A stretch of 8,868 bases of DNA, from the NCBI GenBank assembly GCA_947470165.1, contig CANISN010000055.1:1-8868 (forward strand), read 5' to 3'. This DNA comes from Burkholderiaceae bacterium. GTDB taxonomy: Bacteria > Pseudomonadota > Gammaproteobacteria > Burkholderiales > Burkholderiaceae. Positions 1-6,448 of the stretch are shown one piece after another. Position numbers and translations under genes: made by a program. Below the pieces are notes generated by a model. The model was not told where the DNA came from and searched no databases. It was given only the letters and a program-made list of their open reading frames with translations. Each line of letters begins with the position of its first letter. Positions within the stretch are counted from its first letter, which is position 1.

Positions 1-332
1 CGATCCAGGGTGTCAAGATGGGTAAAACCGTTTAACAGTGGAAGAATGACTCCTTTTGAGCTTGCCTTGATAATTGAACTAAGTGCATTCTCCAAGTCAA
101 AGGCTTTACAAGCCAAAATAATCAGGTCATAAACAGGCTCCAATTGCTTAGCCAGCACTATTCCTGGTCGGACGGTAAAGCTGCCCATCGGGGTCTCTAC
201 CGTCAAGCCTTGTTTCTGAATAAGCCGGTGACGCTGTTCACGCAGTAAGAAAGTAACATCCGCGCCCGCTTGGTACAGTTTGGCACCAAAAAAGCCCCCG
301 ATACCACCAGCACCAACAATTAATATTTTCAT
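1..332 (-). CDS. 2-dehydropantoate 2-reductase family protein, N-terminal part (cut by the window edge)
   Basis: Reading leftward from an ATG at 332-330 gives 110 open codons that run off the left edge. The protein opens with a Rossmann nucleotide-binding loop, GAGGIGG at residues 7-13, and has Arg31, Lys76 in ACKAFDL and Asn101 in LLNGF. These match the positions of the NADPH-binding Arg31, catalytic Lys72 and substrate-contacting Asn98 of E. coli PanE. The family reduces ketopantoate to pantoate with NADPH in pantothenate/CoA synthesis. The visible part is the NADPH domain and the start of the active site; the C-terminal helical domain is outside the window. Paralogues of this fold occur in many genomes and act on other 2-keto or 3-hydroxy acids, so the family is secure but the pantothenate role is not, and no symbol is given. 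No Shine-Dalgarno sequence is visible before the start. It diverges from fdxA. Confidence 0.88.
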   Translation of the reverse strand, partial: MKILIVGAGGIGGFFGAKLYQAGADVTFLLREQRHRLIQKQGLTVETPMGSFTVRPGIVLAKQLEPVYDLIILACKAFDLENALSSIIKASSKGVILPLLNGFTHLDTLD

Positions 333-356
333 AAGAAAAACAGCTTTTTTGCTAGA

Positions 357-385
357 TTTATAACTTATAGAATATATTGAATCCA
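357..385 (-). promoter_or_regulatory. candidate promoter for the ketopantoate-reductase-family gene
   Basis: On the minus strand TATAAA (362-357) is a 5/6 match to a sigma70 -10 box. TGGATT (385-380) lies 17 bases upstream and matches the -35 consensus at only three positions. A second -10-like hexamer, TATAAG, lies at 369-364. The stretch is very AT-rich, so chance matches are likely. A start near 350 would give a leader of roughly 18 bases. Confidence 0.25.
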
Positions 386-480
386 CTAAAGCTATCTAAA
401 TGATGAACCTCCCAAGGGAAAAATACGGTTTGCCTAAAAGAAAGGTTATTTCGGCTAAAATCAAGCTTTTACAATCTGGT

Positions 481-498
481 AGTCCATTACTTTGGACT
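481..498. repeat. perfect 6-bp inverted repeat in the fdxA leader
   Basis: AGTCCA (481-486) and TGGACT (493-498) are exact inverted copies separated by six bases, ending 18 bases before the fdxA ATG. A -10-like TACAAT at 470-475 (5/6 match) would put transcription start near 482, at the foot of this repeat, but no convincing -35 box accompanies it. TAAAAT at 456-461 is an alternative -10 box. The repeat could be an operator half-site pair or a short 5' hairpin. Six base pairs is short enough to be chance. Confidence 0.35.
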
Positions 499-516
499 CC
501 TTACATTTAAATCATC

Positions 517-840
517 ATGACTTACGTTGTTACTGAAGCCTGTATCCGTTGCAAATACACTGATTGCGTTGATGTATGCCCAGTCGATTGTTTTCGTGAA
601 GGCCCTAATTTTTTAGTGATCGATCCCGATGAGTGCATCGATTGCGCAGTGTGCGTACCCGAGTGTCCAGTCAATGCGATTTATGCAGAAGATGATGTGC
701 CTGGTGATCAACAGTCCTTCATTAAATTGAATGCTGACCTATCATCTGCATGGACATCCATCACCAAATCCAAGGGTGCATTACCAGACGCAGATGAATG
801 GAAAGATGTCAAAGATAAACTTGACCAACTGGTAAAGTAA
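517..840 (+). CDS. fdxA: 7Fe ferredoxin FdxA ([3Fe-4S][4Fe-4S])
   Basis: A 107-residue cytoplasmic electron carrier of the Azotobacter vinelandii ferredoxin I type. The cysteines fall exactly as in that family once the initiator Met is counted. Cys9, Cys17 and Cys50 would hold the [3Fe-4S] cluster; Cys21, Cys40, Cys43 and Cys46 the [4Fe-4S] cluster. Cys12 and Cys25 correspond to the extra, non-ligand cysteines of FdI. The motif [12 protein letters not shown] spans residues 40-51. The acidic C-terminal extension after residue 60 is also usual, and the length matches the family norm of about 107. The ATG at 517 is well placed because TYVVTEAC is the conserved N-terminus, although no good Shine-Dalgarno sequence precedes it. 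The gene heads a rightward run; the next gene, a ferredoxin reductase, begins one base after the stop and is its probable redox partner. Confidence 0.97.
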   Translation: MTYVVTEACIRCKYTDCVDVCPVDCFREGPNFLVIDPDECIDCAVCVPECPVNAIYAEDDVPGDQQSFIKLNADLSSAWTSITKSKGALPDADEWKDVKDKLDQLVK

Positions 841-841
841 A

Positions 842-1882
842 TTGCACCCTCCCATTGAAACCGATGCAGTCATTATTGGCGCCGGTCCAGTGGGACTCTT
901 CCAGGTCTTCGAACTTGGACTCCTCGAAATAAAAGCGCATGTTATAGACTCTCTTCCCGAAGTAGGCGGTCAATGCATTGAGCTCTACCCTGACAAACCC
1001 ATCTATGACATTCCGGCGATACCGGTTTGCACTGGTCGTGAGCTAGTCAATAAACTCTTAAAACAAATTGAGCCATTTGCGCCACAGTTTCATTTAAATC
1101 AAGAGGTCTCCACCCTGGAGAAGCAGACAGATGGCCGCTTTTTGATTACTACCTCCCAAAATCAGCACTTCTTATGCAAGGCGGTATTTATTGCTGCTGG
1201 AGTTGGTGCTTTTCAGCCTCGCACACTTAATCTAGAGGGCATTGAGGCTTTAGTAGACCGACAGGTATTCTATCGCATTAGAGACCCAGGTCAGTTTACA
1301 GGCAAGAAGATTGTGATTTGTGGTGGCGGAGATTCTGCGCTAGATTGGGCCTTGCACTTTGTCGAAAAAGCAGCGAGCGTGACACTCATTCATCGTCGAG
1401 ATGAATTCAAAGCCACACCTCAATCGGTAGCTAAGATGCGTGCACTATCCGCCGCCGGTGAAATAGAATTATTGATTGGTCAAATTACCGGTATTGAATC
1501 TTCCAATGGCAAGCTCACTCAAATTGCCGTCACCAATATTAAAGGCACAGTTCAGAAGATTACCTTAGATTCACTCTTACTTTTTTATGGCCTCTCACCC
1601 AAATTAGGTCCAATTGCAGACTGGGGTCTAGATATTGATCGTAAACAAGTTGCCGTAGATACTGCCTGCTTTCAAACAAGTACACTAGGGATATTCGCCG
1701 TTGGGGATATCAATATCTACCCAGGCAAGAAAAAACTAATTTTGTCTGGCTTTCATGAGGCGGCCTTAGCAGCCTTTGCTGCAGCTGCCTACATAGCCCC
1801 TGAAAAGCAGATTCAACTCCAGTACACCACTACCTCTCCTAAGCTTCATAAAGCACTTGGGGTTAGCCCAAGCACATTCTAG
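842..1882 (+). CDS. ferredoxin-NADP+ reductase, thioredoxin-reductase-like type
   Basis: A 346-residue FAD/NAD(P)H flavoprotein. Residues 13-18 (GAGPVG) form the FAD Rossmann loop, GGQC is at 42-45, and the second (NADPH) loop is [10 protein letters not shown] at 161-170, followed by HRR at 184-186, which suits NADPH phosphate binding. GDIN at 288-291 is the C-terminal FAD motif, followed by [19 protein letters not shown]. The CxxC redox pair of true thioredoxin reductase is absent from the NADPH domain, which is diagnostic of the TrxR-like FNR family (YumC type). These enzymes exchange electrons between NADPH and ferredoxin, and FdxA just upstream is the obvious partner. The start is TTG at 842: an in-frame stop lies at 833-835, the FAD motif begins 12 codons in, and no ATG or GTG lies between. 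With one base separating it from fdxA and no clear Shine-Dalgarno sequence, translational coupling is likely. Confidence 0.93.
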   Translation: MHPPIETDAVIIGAGPVGLFQVFELGLLEIKAHVIDSLPEVGGQCIELYPDKPIYDIPAIPVCTGRELVNKLLKQIEPFAPQFHLNQEVSTLEKQTDGRFLITTSQNQHFLCKAVFIAAGVGAFQPRTLNLEGIEALVDRQVFYRIRDPGQFTGKKIVICGGGDSALDWALHFVEKAASVTLIHRRDEFKATPQSVAKMRALSAAGEIELLIGQITGIESSNGKLTQIAVTNIKGTVQKITLDSLLLFYGLSPKLGPIADWGLDIDRKQVAVDTACFQTSTLGIFAVGDINIYPGKKKLILSGFHEAALAAFAAAAYIAPEKQIQLQYTTTSPKLHKALGVSPSTF

Positions 1883-1923
1883 TAAGCTCTCTATATCTCT
1901 GAATTATTTGACTGAATAAGCCG

Positions 1924-2718
1924 ATGCGTCAATATCACAATCTGATGAGGGAAGTCCTTGAAAAGGGCGTCCAAAAAGCCGATAGAACCGGGACTGGAAC
2001 TATCTCCATCTTTGGCCACCAGATGCGCTTCAATCTGGCCGAAGGCTTTCCGATGGTGACTACCAAAAAGCTTCACCTTAAGTCCATCATTCTGGAATTA
2101 CTTTGGTTTCTTAAAGGCAGTACGGACAACAATTGGCTCAAAGAGCGCGGTGTTTCCATTTGGAATGAATGGGCAGCCCCAGACGGCGACCTAGGCCCGA
2201 TCTATGGCTATCAGTGGCGCTCTTGGCCTGCACCCGGTGGTAAGCATATTGACCAGATTGCCGAAGTCGTCGACACTCTTAAAAAGAATCCTGACTCTCG
2301 TCGCATCATTGTTTCAGCTTGGAATGTAGCGGATATTCCTCGTATGGCACTAGCACCCTGCCACGCTTTCTTTCAGTTCTACGTAGCTGATGGCAAGTTA
2401 TCTTGCCAACTTTATCAACGTAGCGCAGACATTTTCTTAGGCGTACCTTTTAATATCGCCAGCTATGCCCTGCTGACCCATATGATGGCGCAGCAATGTA
2501 ATCTTGAGCTTGGTGACTTTGTATGGACCGGTGGAGACTGCCATCTCTATAGCAACCATCTAGAGCAGGTAGATCTGCAACTGTCCAGAGACTTCTTTCC
2601 TTTGCCTAAGCTCAATATTCTTCGTAAGCCAGCCTCTATCTTTGATTATGAGTTCGAAGATTTTGAAATCGCCGGCTATGAATCTCACCCCGCTATTAAA
2701 GCCCCCGTTGCTATTTAA
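1924..2718 (+). CDS. thyA: thymidylate synthase ThyA
   Basis: A 264-residue enzyme, the same length as E. coli ThyA and in register with it throughout. It converts dUMP and 5,10-methylene-tetrahydrofolate to dTMP and dihydrofolate in the cytoplasm as a homodimer. The catalytic nucleophile is Cys146 in LAPCHAFF. Arg21 (DRTGTGT), Arg126-Arg127 (DSRR, contributed by the other subunit), Arg166-Ser167-Asp169 (QRSAD) and Asn177 (VPFN) bind dUMP phosphate and base. The C-terminus ends AIKAPVAI, the conserved tail that closes over the active site. The gap from the upstream reductase is 41 bases and contains a weak 5-bp AT inverted repeat (TTATT/AATAA, 1904-1919). No good Shine-Dalgarno sequence precedes the ATG. 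folA follows 15 bases after the stop and recycles the dihydrofolate made here. Confidence 0.98.
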   Translation: MRQYHNLMREVLEKGVQKADRTGTGTISIFGHQMRFNLAEGFPMVTTKKLHLKSIILELLWFLKGSTDNNWLKERGVSIWNEWAAPDGDLGPIYGYQWRSWPAPGGKHIDQIAEVVDTLKKNPDSRRIIVSAWNVADIPRMALAPCHAFFQFYVADGKLSCQLYQRSADIFLGVPFNIASYALLTHMMAQQCNLELGDFVWTGGDCHLYSNHLEQVDLQLSRDFFPLPKLNILRKPASIFDYEFEDFEIAGYESHPAIKAPVAI

Positions 2719-2723
2719 GAAGG
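2717..2723 (+). promoter_or_regulatory. Shine-Dalgarno sequence deciding the folA start
   Basis: AAGAAGG begins inside the thyA stop codon and ends 10 bases before ATG 2734. A TTG at 2728 and a CTG at 2731 are in frame upstream, but TTG would leave only 4 bases of spacing. ATG 2734 is therefore preferred. Confidence 0.6.
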
Positions 2724-2733
2724 TAGATTGCTG

Positions 2734-3228
2734 ATGAATGTATCTACACACCCTGCCATCTCGATGATTGTTGCCCGCTCACGCAATCATGTGATTGGAC
2801 GAAACAATCAAATGCCCTGGAAGATTTCTGCGGATCTACAATTCTTTAAAAAAGTGACGATGGGGTTTCCGGTCATCATGGGTCGCAAGACTTGGGAATC
2901 AATTGGTCGCCCGCTTCCCGGACGTCGCAATATTGTGGTGAGTCGCAATACTGAATTACAGCTCACTGGCGCAGAAGTGGTCAACTCACTCGACGCAGCA
3001 ATCACTACTCTGAATGAATTCCCCCGCGTCTTTGTGATTGGCGGAGAACAGCTCTTCACCCAAGCTTTTCCTAAAGTAGATAGACTCTACATCACTGAAA
3101 TCGATATTGATGTAGAGGGTGGCGATACTTTCTTTGAAGTTCCCAATGAATCTGAGTGGAAAGAAGTGGAACGCACTCCAGCATCTGAAGGCGAGATTAC
3201 CTTTAACTTCATTACGCTTGAGCGCTAA
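2734..3228 (+). CDS. folA: dihydrofolate reductase FolA
   Basis: A 164-residue protein that reduces dihydrofolate to tetrahydrofolate with NADPH, regenerating the cofactor oxidised by ThyA just upstream. Matches to the family in order: MIVARSRNHVIGRNNQMPW near residues 11-29, covering the first strand and the Met20 loop; Asp34, equivalent to the catalytic Asp27 of E. coli; GRKTWESIGRPLPGR at 50-64, carrying the NADPH-binding segment; GGEQLF at 103-108, with the conserved Gly-Gly pair; and Thr121 in TEID, equivalent to Thr113, which hydrogen-bonds the acidic residue through water. Length is normal for a chromosomal type I enzyme. The ATG at 2734 is chosen from the Shine-Dalgarno spacing; a TTG two codons upstream is possible and would add only two residues. 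The gene converges with the TRAP binding-protein gene across 81 bases. Confidence 0.96.
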   Translation: MNVSTHPAISMIVARSRNHVIGRNNQMPWKISADLQFFKKVTMGFPVIMGRKTWESIGRPLPGRRNIVVSRNTELQLTGAEVVNSLDAAITTLNEFPRVFVIGGEQLFTQAFPKVDRLYITEIDIDVEGGDTFFEVPNESEWKEVERTPASEGEITFNFITLER

Positions 3229-3309
3229 TAAGTAAAGTTGTTGCTCACAAAGCCGAATGACTTTAACCTCAATCTGCCCGCTTTCTCTTGACTCTTTTTC
3301 TTTTGGCTC

Positions 3310-4392
3310 TTATAGCTTTTTCGCAAAACTGTACTGGGCAAATGCTTGCTCTGCAACGTTAAACCACTGCGCTTCCATGTTTCTGAAAATGCGATAGTCC
3401 TCAAATATTTTCTTAAACTGAGGATTTTTTGCAGACTCTTCAGCGTATGTTTCCTGTGCCGCCTTGAAGCAGGCATCTAATACCGAGGTATTGAACTTAC
3501 GTAGTACCGCCCCGTTTTGAGTAAGGCGCTGTAACGCCGTTGGATTCAAGGCATCATATTTAGCGCACATATCGATATGTGCTTCAAAACAGGCAGCCTC
3601 CCAGGCTGCTTGATAAGAGGGTGGCAAGGAATCCCACTGCTTTTTATTGACTAAGAATGAGAGGCCAGCCGCGCCCTCCCAGAAAGCTGGGTAATAATAA
3701 TTTTTTGCTACCTTGGCCAAACCTAACTTCTCATCGTCATAAGGTCCAACGAATTCTGCTGCATCAATCGTGCCTTTTTCTAGAGCAGAGTAAATTTCAC
3801 CGGCCGGTAGTTGCTGAGGAACTACGCCTAATTTGGCAAGCACTTGTCCCGCAAATCCAGCAATACGAAATTTAAGGCCCTTCAGATCTTCGGGAGACTT
3901 GATCTCCTTACGAAACCAGCCACCCATCTGAGTTCCAGTTTGTCCACCCAAGAAATTCACAATGTTATAGCTCGCGTAAAGCTCACGCATGAGCTTCATA
4001 CCATTGCCATGCAACATCCAGGCGACTTGTTGACGTGCGGTCATCCCAAAGGGTGCAGCTGTGTCAAAAATAAATGCGCTGTTCTTACCTAGGTAGTAAT
4101 AACTTGCTGTATGGCCACACTCCACTGTGCCATTCTGCACGGCATCCAATACTTGTAAGGCAGGGACTACTTCACCTGCAGCAAATACTTTAATATTGAA
4201 CTTACCGTCGGTCGCTTTACGTAAAGAGTTGGCAAATACCTCTGGAGTGCCAAATAGGGTATCTAGAGATTTAGGGAAGCTCGAGACTAAACGCCAGTTA
4301 AGCGTCGGCAAGTTCTGTGCAATGGATGGTGTAGCTAATGCAGCAGCACCTGCACCAATAGTGGCTTTCTTTAAAAAAGAACGTCTTTGCAT
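3310..4392 (-). CDS. TRAP transporter solute-binding protein, TakP-like, Tat-exported
   Basis: A 360-residue periplasmic binding protein of the DctP/TakP type, which delivers a carboxylate to a Na+-driven TRAP permease. The N-terminus carries a twin-arginine signal: QRRSFLKK at residues 2-9, a hydrophobic Ala/Gly stretch, and a likely signal-peptidase site after Ala25 (SIA-Q). The body resembles the Rhodobacter sphaeroides alpha-keto-acid binder TakP: WRLVSSFPKSLDT at 33-45, QMGGWFR at 155-161, Arg176 in FRIAGFAG (the conserved carboxylate-binding arginine) and FVGPYDDEKLG at 214-224. As I recall TakP, a Gln, a Glu and a Trp from the equivalent loops coordinate its sodium. Here Gln155 and Glu213 are kept, and Phe214 replaces the Trp. 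Substrate is a guess (pyruvate or another 2-oxo or dicarboxylic acid). It follows pmbA by 32 bases. No DctQ/DctM membrane-subunit gene lies in the window. Confidence 0.92.
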   Translation of the reverse strand: MQRRSFLKKATIGAGAAALATPSIAQNLPTLNWRLVSSFPKSLDTLFGTPEVFANSLRKATDGKFNIKVFAAGEVVPALQVLDAVQNGTVECGHTASYYYLGKNSAFIFDTAAPFGMTARQQVAWMLHGNGMKLMRELYASYNIVNFLGGQTGTQMGGWFRKEIKSPEDLKGLKFRIAGFAGQVLAKLGVVPQQLPAGEIYSALEKGTIDAAEFVGPYDDEKLGLAKVAKNYYYPAFWEGAAGLSFLVNKKQWDSLPPSYQAAWEAACFEAHIDMCAKYDALNPTALQRLTQNGAVLRKFNTSVLDACFKAAQETYAEESAKNPQFKKIFEDYRIFRNMEAQWFNVAEQAFAQYSFAKKL

Positions 4393-4398
4393 CTTCTT

Positions 4399-4405
4399 CT
4401 CCTCT
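4399..4405 (-). promoter_or_regulatory. strong Shine-Dalgarno sequence for the TRAP binding protein
   Basis: AGAGGAG on the minus strand ends six bases before the ATG at 4392. It is the strongest ribosome-binding site in the window and fits a protein made in quantity for the periplasm. Confidence 0.75.
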
Positions 4406-4406
4406 A

Positions 4407-4430
4407 AAATAAATAATTTCCGCTTTATTT
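4407..4430. repeat. AT-only inverted repeat spanning the pmbA stop codon
   Basis: AAATAAA (4407-4413) and TTTATTT (4424-4430) are exact 7-bp inverted copies with a 10-base loop. The pmbA stop codon (4427-4425) lies inside one arm. An all-A/U stem of this length is weak and lacks the G/C-rich stem of an intrinsic terminator, so transcription from pmbA probably continues into the TRAP gene. Confidence 0.3.
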
Positions 4431-5771
4431 ACCGCCAATAGTCATCGATCCAATCAAAATGGATCCCGTTTCTTTTGTACCGCGGATTAATGAATCGCTA
4501 CCAATCATCTGAATATCCATCAACATATCGCGTAAGTTACCCGCAATGGTAACCTCTTCTACAGGATACTGAATCTCACCGTTTTCAACCCAGTATCCAA
4601 AAGCACCACGGGAATAATCTCCGGTGACATAGTTCACTCCTTGACCCATTAGCTCCGTCACCAAGAGGCCAGTACCCATTTCTTTCAAGAGCGCAGGCAA
4701 GCCACCTTTGGGTGTCTTAGGACTTTGCAGTATGAGATGGTGAGAGCCACCCGCGTTTCCAGTAGTCATCATGCCCAGTTTTCTGGCGGAATACGTCGAT
4801 AAGAAATAGCCTTGCAAGATCCCTTTATCGACCACGGTTCGGGCAGAGGTCTTCACACCCTCTTCATCAAATGGCGCACTTCCCGTCATCGATTTAAGGT
4901 GCGGGTTTTCAAAGAGGCTAATGTGTTTTGGAAGAACTTGTTTGCCTAGGCTATCCAATAAAAAACTAGAGCGACGATATAAAGCGCCACCTGATACTGC
5001 CTGGACTAATCCACCCAATAGGCCAGAAGCTAGGGGTGCTTCAAAAATGACTGGGCAACGACGTGTAGTTAAAGATCGTGCTTTAAGACGTGAGAGTGCG
5101 CGCTCTGCTGCGTACCTACCAATTGCCGCTGGATCAGCTAACTCCTCAGGAATACGTGAACTGGAATACCAATCATCTCTTTGCATGCGAGATTTTTTAC
5201 CACCTTCATTAGCGATTGGTGCGCACGAAATATAGTGACGGGAGAATGGATAACCCCCCATAAAACCATGACTAGTACCCATCATGAAATGCGCATGGTG
5301 CGCTGACACTGAGGCACCATCGCTATTTTGAATTTGCTTACTCATCTCAAATGCGGCGCCTTCTGCAATGCGAGCAATGTCGATTGCTGTTGCAGAATCC
5401 AGATCCCAGGGATGAAATAAATCGAGGTCTAACGGACTCTTCTCCAGGAGCGCTTTTTCTGCGGGGCCAGCACAAAGATCTTCCGCAGTATGTTGGGCAA
5501 TATGGTACGCAGCCTCAACGGTAGCTTTTAAGGACTCCTTAGAGAAATCACTGGTACTGGCATTGCCTCGATGGTGCCCCAAAAAGACGGTTACGCCCAC
5601 TTGCTTATCTAAACTTTGCTCAATCGTCTCGACTTCGCCCTTGCGAACGGTGACAGAAAGACCCTGACCTTCAGAGATCTCAGCCACAGCATCTGAGGCA
5701 CCACGTCTTTTGGCCTCTTTGAGCATGAAATCGATGATTTCTTGAAACTGATTTGGTGAGTATGTAAACAT
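4425..5771 (-). CDS. pmbA: metalloprotease subunit PmbA/TldE
   Basis: A 448-residue member of the TldD/PmbA family (U62), nearly the same length as E. coli PmbA. With TldD it forms a cytoplasmic heterodimeric protease; in enterobacteria the pair trims microcin B17 precursor and acts in CcdA turnover. This is the TldE-type subunit: I see no HExxxH zinc motif, which in the family belongs to TldD. Recognisable blocks are YRRSSFLLDSLGKQVLP, a STYSARKLG segment, TELMGQGVNYVTGDYSRGA from residue 372, and GYWVENGEIQYPVEEVTIAG ending near residue 411. tldD is not in the window and must be elsewhere. The start is the ATG at 5771-5769. An AAGG at 5776-5773 sits only one base from it, too close to serve as a normal Shine-Dalgarno sequence. 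The gene diverges from mog across 26 bases. Confidence 0.95.
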   Translation of the reverse strand: MFTYSPNQFQEIIDFMLKEAKRRGASDAVAEISEGQGLSVTVRKGEVETIEQSLDKQVGVTVFLGHHRGNASTSDFSKESLKATVEAAYHIAQHTAEDLCAGPAEKALLEKSPLDLDLFHPWDLDSATAIDIARIAEGAAFEMSKQIQNSDGASVSAHHAHFMMGTSHGFMGGYPFSRHYISCAPIANEGGKKSRMQRDDWYSSSRIPEELADPAAIGRYAAERALSRLKARSLTTRRCPVIFEAPLASGLLGGLVQAVSGGALYRRSSFLLDSLGKQVLPKHISLFENPHLKSMTGSAPFDEEGVKTSARTVVDKGILQGYFLSTYSARKLGMMTTGNAGGSHHLILQSPKTPKGGLPALLKEMGTGLLVTELMGQGVNYVTGDYSRGAFGYWVENGEIQYPVEEVTIAGNLRDMLMDIQMIGSDSLIRGTKETGSILIGSMTIGGK

Positions 5772-5777
5772 GCCTTA

Positions 5778-5783
5778 ATAATA
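5778..5783 (-). promoter_or_regulatory. candidate -10 element for a leaderless pmbA transcript
   Basis: TATTAT on the minus strand (5/6 match to TATAAT) ends six bases before the pmbA ATG, so initiation at the usual distance would fall on the A of the start codon. No clear -35 box is seen 16-18 bases upstream, which lies within mog coding sequence. Confidence 0.4.
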
Positions 5784-5785
5784 GC

Positions 5786-5791
5786 TAGAAT
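5786..5791 (+). promoter_or_regulatory. candidate -10 element for a leaderless mog transcript
   Basis: TAGAAT (5/6 match to TATAAT) ends six bases before the mog ATG at 5798 and lies two bases from the oppositely oriented pmbA -10 element. Only a 3/6 -35 match (TGTAAA, 5763-5768) is found at 17-base spacing, inside pmbA. No Shine-Dalgarno sequence precedes mog. Confidence 0.4.
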
Positions 5792-5797
5792 ATAAAC

Positions 5798-6421
5798 ATG
5801 AAGCATACCGAAGCTTGGAAACGATCCACCCCTAATGAAATCAAAATTGGCCTGATCTCGATCTCTGATAGAGCGAGCAAGGGTGTTTATGCTGATGAAG
5901 GCCTTCCAGCCCTGCAGATATGGCTGCAAAGCGCCCTCCGCACCCCCTGCGTCTTCCATGAGCGCTTAATTGCGGATGAGAGAGAAGTCATTACTGAAAC
6001 CATCGTAGAGCTATCCGATGAGCTTGGGTGCGATTTAATCCTCACTACAGGCGGCACAGGCCCTTCTCGCAGAGATGTAACCCCTGAGGCCACCTTAGAC
6101 GCCGGAACCCGTGAAATGCCCGGATTTGGCGAGCAAATGCGTCAAATTAGCCTCCGCTTTGTACCTACGGCCATTTTGTCTCGTCAGACCGCAGTTTTAC
6201 GAGAAATCGAAGGGCACACAGCCCTCATCATCAATCTGCCAGGACAGCCAAAATCCATTAAAGAAACACTCGAGGGCTTAAAGGATGCCGAGGGCAAATC
6301 CATTGTGCCCGGCATCTTTGCTGCCGTACCCTACTGCATTGATCTCTTCGGCGGCCCTTATATCGAGACCGATGAGGCAATCATTAAAGCCTTTAGACCT
6401 AAAAGTGCCATCCAGAAATAA
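5798..6421 (+). CDS. mog: molybdopterin adenylyltransferase (MogA)
   Basis: A 207-residue cytoplasmic enzyme that adenylylates molybdopterin with ATP, preparing it for molybdate insertion in molybdenum-cofactor synthesis. Conserved MogA/MoaB-fold blocks are IGLISISDRASKGVY at 17-31, TTGGTGPSRRDVTPEAT at 83-99 (the phosphate/pterin-binding loop with the functionally important Asp93), MPGFGEQMRQISLRFVPTA at 107-125, and LPGQPKSIKETLEGLKDAEG at 147-166. It resembles E. coli MogA closely through the C-terminal AFRPKSA. Length is slightly above the 195 of E. coli, mainly from a 15-residue lead before the first strand. ATG 5798 is the first start available downstream of pmbA, and no later in-frame ATG precedes the conserved core. 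No Shine-Dalgarno sequence is present. The gene converges on orn with 27 bases between the stops. Confidence 0.95.
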   Translation: MKHTEAWKRSTPNEIKIGLISISDRASKGVYADEGLPALQIWLQSALRTPCVFHERLIADEREVITETIVELSDELGCDLILTTGGTGPSRRDVTPEATLDAGTREMPGFGEQMRQISLRFVPTAILSRQTAVLREIEGHTALIINLPGQPKSIKETLEGLKDAEGKSIVPGIFAAVPYCIDLFGGPYIETDEAIIKAFRPKSAIQK

Positions 6422-6448
6422 GCTCATTGCTCATTTTGGGATGATGAA

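Noticed and set aside
1904..1919. TTATT-N6-AATAA inverted repeat and a TTGACT hexamer before thyA
   Set aside because: The stem is five A/T pairs. TTGACT would place a -10 box inside thyA, so it cannot serve as that gene's promoter.
3229..3309. Possible bidirectional terminator between convergent folA and the TRAP gene
   Set aside because: Only a 4-bp stem (AAAG/CTTT) and a pyrimidine-rich stretch are visible; neither strand shows a G/C-rich stem followed by a U-run.
3225..3476. 83-codon minus-strand ORF at the 3' end of the TRAP gene
   Set aside because: Lies in another frame of the TRAP binding-protein gene; basic, low-information translation typical of a shadow ORF.
4127..4441. 104-codon plus-strand ORF antisense to the TRAP gene N-terminus
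   Set aside because: Fully explained by the opposite strand, where the Tat signal and TakP-like sequence are clear.
4921..5235. 104-codon plus-strand ORF inside pmbA
   Set aside because: Antisense shadow of a conserved pmbA segment; no start signal or domain.
5609..5959. 116-codon minus-strand ORF across the pmbA/mog junction
   Set aside because: It is antisense to mog and out of frame with pmbA, both clear genes, and its translation shows no recognisable domain.
6422..6435. Tandem duplication GCTCATT-GCTCATT just after the mog stop
   Set aside because: Only two 7-base copies; easily chance or simple slippage, with no hairpin or terminator character.
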